A stretch of DNA of 64,000 nucleotides from Albugo candida (Eukaryota; Oomycota; Peronosporomycetes; Albuginales; Albuginaceae): the NCBI GenBank assembly GCA_905220665.1, contig CAJNAR010000036.1, positions 60,772 to 124,771 of the forward strand, in the 5' to 3' direction. Below are positions 57,809-64,000 of the stretch, one piece after another (the first letter of the stretch is position 1; every line of letters starts with the position of its first letter). The position numbers and the translations under genes are program-made. The notes below the pieces were generated by a model. The model was given only the letters and a program-made list of their open reading frames with translations. It searched no databases and was not told the DNA's origin.

Positions 57809-57932
57809 GGGGTTATAAAAAATATACACCAAGATAAATGAAAAATAAAATAAAAATACCATAAGATTGAATAATAAAAAAAATGTACCAAGGATGTGTA
57901 CTATACGTACGAATATACACATGCCTGGGATC
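57809..57932. repeat. MULE-C left terminal inverted repeat
   Basis: 124 bp, inverse of 60384-60504 with a few substitutions and small indels. Confidence 0.93.
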
Positions 57933-58119
57933 TAACAGGATGATTTCCACGTAATTCTTCTCAATTCAGCTATATCATAGTAAGAAGAAACGTACTCACT
58001 TGTCTCGAACCATCCGCATTTCTGAATATTTTTCTGTATTTATAGCGAGGAATACCCAGTCTTGGATGAAAAACCTCTGATCAATATGCACTATGTAGTA
58101 GAGACAACGAAGCATACAA

Positions 58120-59871
58120 TCATGTATCCCTGATCGGACAGGTCCTACGATTGTGACCAAAATGGTTGCACATTCCACATCTTCTGGTTTGGCGCTTTTC
58201 AATTTTCTCAGTAGCTTGTTGTGATGGGATCCGCTTCTTTTTTGGGCGCCCCCTTTTTTTCGAAATAGATGGAGCGTTGCACACACCTCTTGTAAGGACA
58301 TCTTTTAGCACGAGCGGCAATATTTTATCTTCGGATATCTCAGAATAGGCGGCTGCAAATGTCGATGATTTCCAGGAGTCGTGAAAATACGTGACCATGT
58401 TGGGCAATTTTTCGGAATGCCTCAGTGCTAGTAGTGCATGAACGCAAGGCGAGCCAACATCTTCGAAGTAACCACACGAGCATCGTACAACTTTATCACA
58501 GAATTGTACTGCAACCTTCACCGGAATATTCCCCACACCTGAACGGATTGCGACGATGAAGCATGAGGTCGCGCATTCATCAATTTCACCCCACTTCGCA
58601 GCGGCCAGTATTTTATCCACCTTGCGCGATGCATATGGAGTTAGTAATCCCCACCCTTTCCCTTTGCTAACGTTTTCAGCCCACTTGCACGCCACGTAAC
58701 GCTCGATCCCCTTTAAGCAGTCGATGACAGGAAGGCTCCGAATTCTCTTGAACACGCTGTTTACCGCTTCCACGTTATTTGATGTCAAAGTGTTGTATCT
58801 TGGACATGGTGAGTAAGCTGTTGACCATTTTTCACGGCCAGCCTCCTGAAGCCACGCCGACGCACTGCTGTCCAAACTGGCGATATTCGCTACCGCCTTC
58901 TCGTACTCCACAGTTGTCCGTGAGCGAGCCAATATCCACGCCAAATTCTTGAACATCTTGGACTTGTATTTCTTGTTAAAATTCTCCATCAAATGCCGAA
59001 AGCAAAAAAAGTGTGGGACGTCTGGTGCCGTTGTCTGCACAGCTTTCATAAGTCCCTTGTCCCTATCCGATATCACGAATGCTGGAGTTGGCTGGAGGTG
59101 GGAGAGTAGGAATTTCAAAGACCAGGTCCAGTTATCTTCATTCTCCACCGATACGAGCCCGACTCCGATAATTTGGATCTCGTTGTTTCCATTTCGAAAG
59201 CACGCTACAAGGAGAATCCCAACGACTGACGTCTTCATAAATGTGCCATCCACGGATATCCCACGCTCACTGTATGGCTTATGTGCTTGAAGCCCTTCTC
59301 GGAAAATGACACTCAACCGCATAAATTCATTATCCACGATATCAAGCTTGGCTCCGTGACGTCGAATCTTCAGTTCAGCCATGTAGGATGGAATGAGGCT
59401 GTATTGCTCAATATCACTTCCGAATAACTCGAGCTTCAACCTTTTGAGAGCATGAACACAGTTCATATAGGTGGCAGAAATCCCTTCGTTCTTCAACTTC
59501 ATTTGGATCATCACGGGTGTCACTTTCCTGCCGGAGGTCATGGCCATATCTCTGACAGCAGGGTTTACAGCAATTTGTTTCGCAGTTGCATATCTACGAG
59601 ACGCCTTGGACGATTCGGATACTTGACAGGAGTGCAAAGCAAACTTTGTTGGAGGGCTGAATGTTTGCGAAAAGGCAAACTGCACAACGAAGAAACAGCC
59701 ATGTTGTGTGCACAATGCTTTGTAACGCCGTTTATCACTTGACACCACACGAAACGGACGGTTGCACTTTCGGTCGAGCTCAATTACTGCTTGAATGATA
59801 TCGCTTTTATTAGCGTAACACCTGTCCTCGAAGAAGCTGCTAGTTTGCTGTTGCTCGTCGTCACTTTCCAT
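58120..59871 (-). CDS. MULE-C transposase (MuDR type), intact frame
   Basis: 583 residues from the ATG at 59871 (MESDDEQQQTSSFFEDRCYA). The open frame extends further upstream but only with non-ATG codons at its limit. Order: N-terminal zinc-binding region with RPFRVVSSDKRRYKALC; catalytic DDE region with aspartates in GISVDGTFMKTSVVG and FVISDRDKGLMKAV, then CFRHLMENFNKKYK and NNVEAVNSVFKRIRS with the likely glutamate; SWIM zinc finger RCSCGYFEDVGSPCVHALLA; AT-hook-like KKRGRPKKKR; C-terminal CX2CX4HX4C knuckle CGMCNHFGHNRRTC. All domains of an active MuDR-like transposase are present with no stop, so the element may still be mobile. It would act in the nucleus on its own terminal repeats. 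Confidence 0.92.
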   Translation of the reverse strand: MESDDEQQQTSSFFEDRCYANKSDIIQAVIELDRKCNRPFRVVSSDKRRYKALCTQHGCFFVVQFAFSQTFSPPTKFALHSCQVSESSKASRRYATAKQIAVNPAVRDMAMTSGRKVTPVMIQMKLKNEGISATYMNCVHALKRLKLELFGSDIEQYSLIPSYMAELKIRRHGAKLDIVDNEFMRLSVIFREGLQAHKPYSERGISVDGTFMKTSVVGILLVACFRNGNNEIQIIGVGLVSVENEDNWTWSLKFLLSHLQPTPAFVISDRDKGLMKAVQTTAPDVPHFFCFRHLMENFNKKYKSKMFKNLAWILARSRTTVEYEKAVANIASLDSSASAWLQEAGREKWSTAYSPCPRYNTLTSNNVEAVNSVFKRIRSLPVIDCLKGIERYVACKWAENVSKGKGWGLLTPYASRKVDKILAAAKWGEIDECATSCFIVAIRSGVGNIPVKVAVQFCDKVVRCSCGYFEDVGSPCVHALLALRHSEKLPNMVTYFHDSWKSSTFAAAYSEISEDKILPLVLKDVLTRGVCNAPSISKKRGRPKKKRIPSQQATEKIEKRQTRRCGMCNHFGHNRRTCPIRDT

Positions 59872-60383
59872 CGCTGGTGTTGAAATGTGCAAAATCACAA
59901 ATGGTGATGTGTGGCCAGTAAGAGGTAGCGGGGGTGGGACATCAAAGGTCTGCCACGTGACAGTATTACACAAATTACAGCTCTGAGGATCATAGAGTAA
60001 ACAGAATGGGATATTGGCCAAATATCGTCTGAGCAGAAGAAGACGGAAATGGTACAGTCTTACACAGTGATAATTCACTCGAAAGACATTTTCGCTGCGT
60101 GACTTGATCGAAGCATTTAGCATACTGACAGTTAGTTTTGCTACATTCACGACATAGTCGGTCTCCCTACGTTAACACAGTATAATGATGATTGCGTCGT
60201 AGAAGGTCTGTATTCTGTGGCAATTGTAATTGCTTGTCAACAATCCTCATGGTGAACAATCCAGTGACCTATGGATACATAAACCGATCTGACAGCACCG
60301 GACCACCGCGAATGCTAAAACTCCCTCATATCGTTATGACGAATTTGTATGAATATCAACGCCAAAAATCCATATTTCTCTAT

Positions 60384-60504
60384 GATCCCAGGCATGTGTA
60401 TATTCATACGTATAGTACACATCCTTGGTACATTTTTTTATTATTCAATCTTGTGGTATTTTTATTTTATTTTTCATTTATCTTGGTGTATTATTTATAA
60501 CCCC
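60384..60504. repeat. MULE-C right terminal inverted repeat
   Basis: 121 bp, inverse of 57809-57932; ends tataacccc against the atp1 fragment. Confidence 0.93.
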
Positions 60505-60629
60505 TTTATACAATTATAGTTGCTGCTACTGCTTCAGATTCAGCACCTTTACAATTTTTAGCTCCTTATACTGGTTGTACTATAGGTCAATATTTTAGAG
60601 ATAATGGTAAACATGCTGTTATTTCTTAT
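60505..60629 (+). pseudogene. atp1: Nuclear copy of mitochondrial atp1, second part
   Basis: Reads [18 protein letters not shown], then [20 protein letters not shown], the F1-alpha segment directly following the part at 57,690-57,808. It ends abruptly at 60,629 inside a codon and joins a truncated 5S gene at 60,630. Confidence 0.93.
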
Positions 60630-60723
60630 GTGGTCACCCACCCGAATACTACCCGAGCTTGAGGCTGCTTACCTTCGCAGAGCAGACGGGATACGGTGCT
60701 TTCAGCCTAATATGGCCATCTAC
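60630..60723 (-). pseudogene. 5S copy 1, truncated
   Basis: Keeps the 5' 94 bases, with changes such as cccgaatact, cttacc and ggccatc; the 3' end is replaced by the atp1 fragment. It lacks the 3' half of the terminal stem and the terminator. Confidence 0.9.
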
Positions 60724-60950
60724 GAAAGTGAATGGACGTAACACAATACATCGCACAATGCATGCTGCTTTACAAATATCAAACGTCATACATGAAATAT
60801 CTATAAATGTTTATAATGTACATTTTCACAATGACAATCACAATCATAAATGCAGCATGATCACATTCACAACCACATTCACAACCACATTCACAACCAC
60901 ATTCACATTCACATTTACATTCACCAAGTCAAACAATACAAAGTCAAAAA

Positions 60951-61068
60951 GTAGACAGCACTCGGACTTCCCCGGTGGTCACCCACCCGAGTACTACCCG
61001 AGCTTGAGGCTGCTTAACTTCGCAGAGCAGACGGGATACGGTGCTTTCAGCCTAATATGGCCGTCTAC
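60951..61068 (-). rRNA. 5S rRNA copy 2
   Basis: 118 nt. The reverse complement begins GTAGACGGCC and ends GTGCTGTCTAC, so the ends pair (GTAGAC/GTCTAC). TTTTT directly follows as Pol III terminator. The internal GGGTGGGTGACCACC corresponds to the 5S internal promoter region. GGGG type at nt 96-99. Confidence 0.95.
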
Positions 61069-61289
61069 GAAAGTGAATGGACGTAACACAATAGATCGCA
61101 CAATGCATGCTGCTTTACAAATATCAAACGTCATACATGAAATATCTATAAATGTTTATAATGTACATTTTCACAATGACAATCACAATCATAAATGCAG
61201 CATGATCACATTCACAACCACATTCACATTCACATTCACATTCACATTCACATTTACATTCACCAAGTCAAACAATACAAAGTCAAAAA

Positions 61290-61407
61290 GTAGACAGCAC
61301 TCGGACTTCAACGGTGGTCACCCACCCGAGTACTACCCGAGCTTGAGGCTGCTTAACTTCGCAGAGCAGACGGGATACGGTGCTTTCAGCCTAATATGGC
61401 CGTCTAC
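61290..61407 (-). rRNA. 5S rRNA copy 3
   Basis: 118 nt, same ends and terminator; GTTG type at nt 96-99. Confidence 0.95.
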
Positions 61408-61628
61408 GAAAGTGAATGGACGTAACACAATAGATCGCACAATGCATGCTGCTTTACAAATATCAAACGTCATACATGAAATATCTATAAATGTTTATAA
61501 TGTACATTTTCACAATGACAATCACAATCATAAATGCAGCATGATCACATTCACAACCACATTCACATTCATATTCACATTCACATTCACATTTACATTC
61601 ACCAAGTCAAACAATACAAAGTCAAAAA

Positions 61629-61746
61629 GTAGACAGCACTCGGACTTCAACGGTGGTCACCCACCCGAGTACTACCCGAGCTTGAGGCTGCTTAACTTCG
61701 CAGAGCAGACGGGATACGGTGCTTTCAGCCTAATATGGCCGTCTAC
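61629..61746 (-). rRNA. 5S rRNA copy 4
   Basis: 118 nt; GTTG type at nt 96-99. Exactly 339 bp from copy 3. Confidence 0.95.
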
Positions 61747-61957
61747 GAAAGTGAATGGACGTAACACAATACATCGCACAATGCTTGCTGCTTCACAAAT
61801 ATCAAACGTCATACATGAAATATCTATAAATGTTTATAATGTACATTTTCACAATGACAATAACAATCATAAATGCAGCATGATCACATTCACAACCACA
61901 TTCACATTCACATTCACATTTTTACATTCACCAAGTCAAACAATACAAAGTCAAAAA

Positions 61958-62075
61958 GTAGACAGCACTCGGACTTCCCCGGTGGTCACCCACCCGAGTA
62001 CTACCCGAGCTTGAGGCTGCTTAACTTCGCAGAGCAGACGGGATACGGTGCTTTCAGCCTAATATGGCCGTCTAC
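61958..62075 (-). rRNA. 5S rRNA copy 5
   Basis: 118 nt; GGGG type. Its left spacer... the adjoining hexamer run has cacatttttacattc, one T-run longer than in other units. Confidence 0.95.
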
Positions 62076-62278
62076 GAAAGTGAATGGACGTAACACAATA
62101 GATCGCACAATGCTTGCTGCTTCACAAATATCAAACGTCATACATGAAATATCTATAAATGTTTATAATGTACATTTTCACAATGACAATCACAATCATA
62201 AATGCAGCATGATCACATTCACAACCACATTCACATTCACATTTACATTCACCAAGTCAAACAATACAAAGTCAAAAA

Positions 62279-62396
62279 GTAGACAGCACTCGGACTTCCC
62301 CGGTGGTCACCCACCCGAGTACTACCCGAGCTTGAGGCTGCTTAACTTCGCAGAGCAGACGGGATACGGTGCTTTCAGCCTAATATGGCCGTCTAC
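62279..62396 (-). rRNA. 5S rRNA copy 6
   Basis: 118 nt; GGGG type. Shortest unit (321 bp from copy 5) because the hexamer run is short. Confidence 0.95.
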
Positions 62397-62613
62397 GAAA
62401 GTGAATGGACGTAACACAATAGATCGCACAATGCATGCTGCTTTACAAATATCAAACGTCATACATGAAATATCTATAAATGTTTATAATGTACATTTTC
62501 ACAATGACAATCACAATCATAAATGCAGCATGATCACATTCACAACCACATTCACATTCACACATTCACATTCACATTTACATTCACCAAGTCAAACAAT
62601 ACAAAGTCAAAAA

Positions 62614-62731
62614 GTAGACAGCACTCGGACTTCAACGGTGGTCACCCACCCGAGTACTACCCGAGCTTGAGGCTGCTTAACTTCGCAGAGCAGACGGGAT
62701 ACGGTGCTTTCAGCCTAATATGGCCGTCTAC
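62614..62731 (-). rRNA. 5S rRNA copy 7
   Basis: 118 nt; GTTG type. The hexamer run before it contains an irregular cacacattcac. Confidence 0.95.
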
Positions 62732-62946
62732 GAAAGTGAATGGACGTAACACAATACATCGCACAATGCTTGCTGCTTCACAAATATCAAACGTCATACA
62801 TGAAATATCTATAAATGTTTATAATGTACATTTTCACAATGACAATCACAATCATAAATGCAGCATGATCACATTCACAACCACATTCACATTCACATTC
62901 ACATTCACATTTACATTCACCAAGTCAAACAATACAAAGTCAAAAA

Positions 62947-63064
62947 GTAGACAGCACTCGGACTTCCCCGGTGGTCACCCACCCGAGTACTACCCGAGCT
63001 TGAGGCTGCTTAACTTCGCAGAGCAGACGGGATACGGTGCTTTCAGCCTAATATGGCCGTCTAC
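62947..63064 (-). rRNA. 5S rRNA copy 8
   Basis: 118 nt; GGGG type. Confidence 0.95.
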
Positions 63065-63285
63065 GAAAGTGAATGGACGTAACACAATAGATCGCACAAT
63101 GCATGCTGCTTTACAAATATCAAACGTCATACATGAAATATCTATAAATGTTTATAATGTACATTTTCACAATGACAATCACAATCATAAATGCAGCATG
63201 ATCACATTCACAACCACATTCACATTCACATTCACATTCACATTCACATTTACATTCACCAAGTCAAACAATACAAAGTCAAAAA

Positions 63286-63403
63286 GTAGACAGCACTCGG
63301 ACTTCAACGGTGGTCACCCACCCGAGTACTACCCGAGCTTGAGGCTGCTTAACTTCGCAGAGCAGACGGGATACGGTGCTTTCAGCCTAATATGGCCGTC
63401 TAC
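63286..63403 (-). rRNA. 5S rRNA copy 9
   Basis: 118 nt; GTTG type. Confidence 0.95.
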
Positions 63404-63606
63404 GAAAGTGAATGGACGTAACACAATAGATCGCACAATGCATGCTGCTTCACAAATATCAAACGTCATACATGAAATATCTATAAATGTTTATAATGTA
63501 CATTTTCACAATGACAATCACAATCATAAATGCAGCATGATCACATTCACAACCACATTCACATTCATATTTACATTCACCAAGTCAAACAATACAAAGT
63601 CAAAAA

Positions 63607-63720
63607 GTAGACAGCACTCGGACTTCCCCGGTGGTCACCCACCCGAGTACTACCCGAGCTTGAGGCTGCTTAAGCAGAGCAGACGGGATACGGTGCTTTC
63701 AGCCTAATATGGCCGTCTAC
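63607..63720 (-). rRNA. 5S rRNA copy 10, 4-nt deletion
   Basis: 114 nt; GGGG type. Four bases (cttc on the plus strand) are missing in ttaa-cttc-gcagagc, in the conserved 5' half. Likely a pseudogene although its terminator is intact. Confidence 0.9.
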
Positions 63721-63950
63721 GAAAGTGAATGGACGTAACACAATACATCGCACAATGCTTGCTGCTTTACAAATATCAAACGTCATACATGAAATATCTA
63801 TAAATGTTTATAATGTACATTTTCACAATGACAATAACAATCATAAATGCAGCATGATCACATTCACAACCACATTCACAATTCACATTCACATTTACAT
63901 TCACCAAGTCAAACAATACAAAGTCAAAAAGTAGACAGCACTCGGACTTC

Positions 63951-64000
63951 CCCGGTGGTCACCCACCCGAGTACTAACCGAGCTTGAGGCTGCTTAACTT
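63951..64000 (-). rRNA. 5S rRNA copy 11, cut by window edge
   Basis: First 50 plus-strand bases only (3' end of the gene), GGGG type, with gtactaaccg in place of gtactacccg. Confidence 0.9.

Larger units (their letters stand above)
57809..60504 (-). mobile_element. MULE-C, apparently complete Mutator-like transposon
   Basis: 2,696 bp with ~120-bp terminal inverted repeats (57809-57932 and 60384-60504), both starting ggggttata read inward and over 90% alike by eye. The flanking 9-bp repeats ttcatacaa (57800-57808) and tttatacaa (60505-60513) differ at one base and fit the 9-bp MULE target duplication. Inside is one uninterrupted transposase. It lies inside the nuclear atp1 fragment: deleting the element and one duplication brings the two atp1 halves into one reading frame. 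Confidence 0.94.
60630..64000 (-). repeat. Tandem 5S rRNA gene array
   Basis: Eleven 5S copies in head-to-tail order on the minus strand, with unit lengths of about 321-339 bp. The unit is a 118-bp gene plus a 203-221-bp spacer. Spacer length varies through a run of cattca/cacatt hexamers next to the Pol III terminator side. Long plus-strand open frames across the array are by-products of the repeat. The array is cut by the right window edge. Confidence 0.95.

Noticed and set aside
59872..60150. 676-residue form of the MULE-C transposase
   Set aside because: The upstream limit is a GTG, and the stretch lacks domain text; ATG at 59871 precedes the first recognisable region.
60659..63934. Long open plus-strand frames (up to 451 codons) with repeated HNDNHNHKCS and TFTFTF text
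   Set aside because: They lie across tandem 5S genes on the other strand and exist only because the repeat unit is stop-poor in this frame; the unit length often being a multiple of three keeps them open.
60630..64000. CRISPR-like regular repeat array
   Set aside because: Repeat units are 5S genes with a Pol III terminator and near-constant spacers, in a eukaryotic context.
1..64000. tRNA genes
   Set aside because: No convincing B-box with matching acceptor stem was found on either strand by eye; a covariance search would be decisive.

Overview
The window looks like a nuclear segment of an oomycete (water mould or white rust type) genome. This is inferred from gene content: a seven-helix receptor fused to an inositol-polyphosphate 4-phosphatase, an RWP-RK factor, a WRKY19-like Cys/His repeat protein, short GT-AG introns (41-71 bp), and a nuclear copy of atp1, which oomycetes carry in mitochondrial DNA. 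Compact intron-poor genes between dense repeats would fit an Albugo-like genome, but the species is not provable from the sequence alone.

Layout. 1-8.7 kb: a transposase scrap, the 1,596-codon GPCR-INPP4 gene, and a decayed macrodomain paralogue. 8.7-20.7 kb: decayed mobile DNA (Copia-1 with LTRs at 10,747-15,478, a Copia gag fragment, a Tc1-type element) in non-coding DNA. 20,749-31,503: a decayed LINE (LINE-2) split by a nested Copia (Copia-2, LTRs plus 5-bp target duplication GTTAG). 32.4-43.4 kb: the main gene island, with PARP, RWP-RK, Cys/His-repeat protein, tandem adenylate kinase protein, four-helix membrane protein, coiled-coil protein and macrodomain protein. Exon structures were worked out by hand and keep frame. 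44.3-52.9 kb: a lone 5S pseudogene, then a nearly intact 7.04-kb LINE (LINE-1) with a perfect 16-bp target duplication, inserted inside an inverted-repeat element. 52.8-57.7 kb: two broken Mutator-like elements (MULE-A, MULE-B). 57,809-60,504: MULE-C, apparently intact, with ~120-bp terminal inverted repeats. It sits inside a nuclear fragment of mitochondrial atp1. That fragment runs directly into a truncated 5S gene, the start of a tandem 5S rRNA array (minus strand, 321-339 bp unit) that reaches the window end.

Working links. The PARP (H-Y-E triad kept) and the macrodomain protein could form an ADP-ribose writer/reader-or-eraser pair 9 kb apart. The GPCR-INPP4 fusion would couple a membrane receptor directly to phosphoinositide turnover. 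The adenylate kinase and coiled-coil proteins may be flagellar or cytoskeletal, but that is only suggested. The most informative piece is the 52-64 kb junction, where MULE-B, mitochondrial DNA, MULE-C and the 5S array record an ordered series of events.
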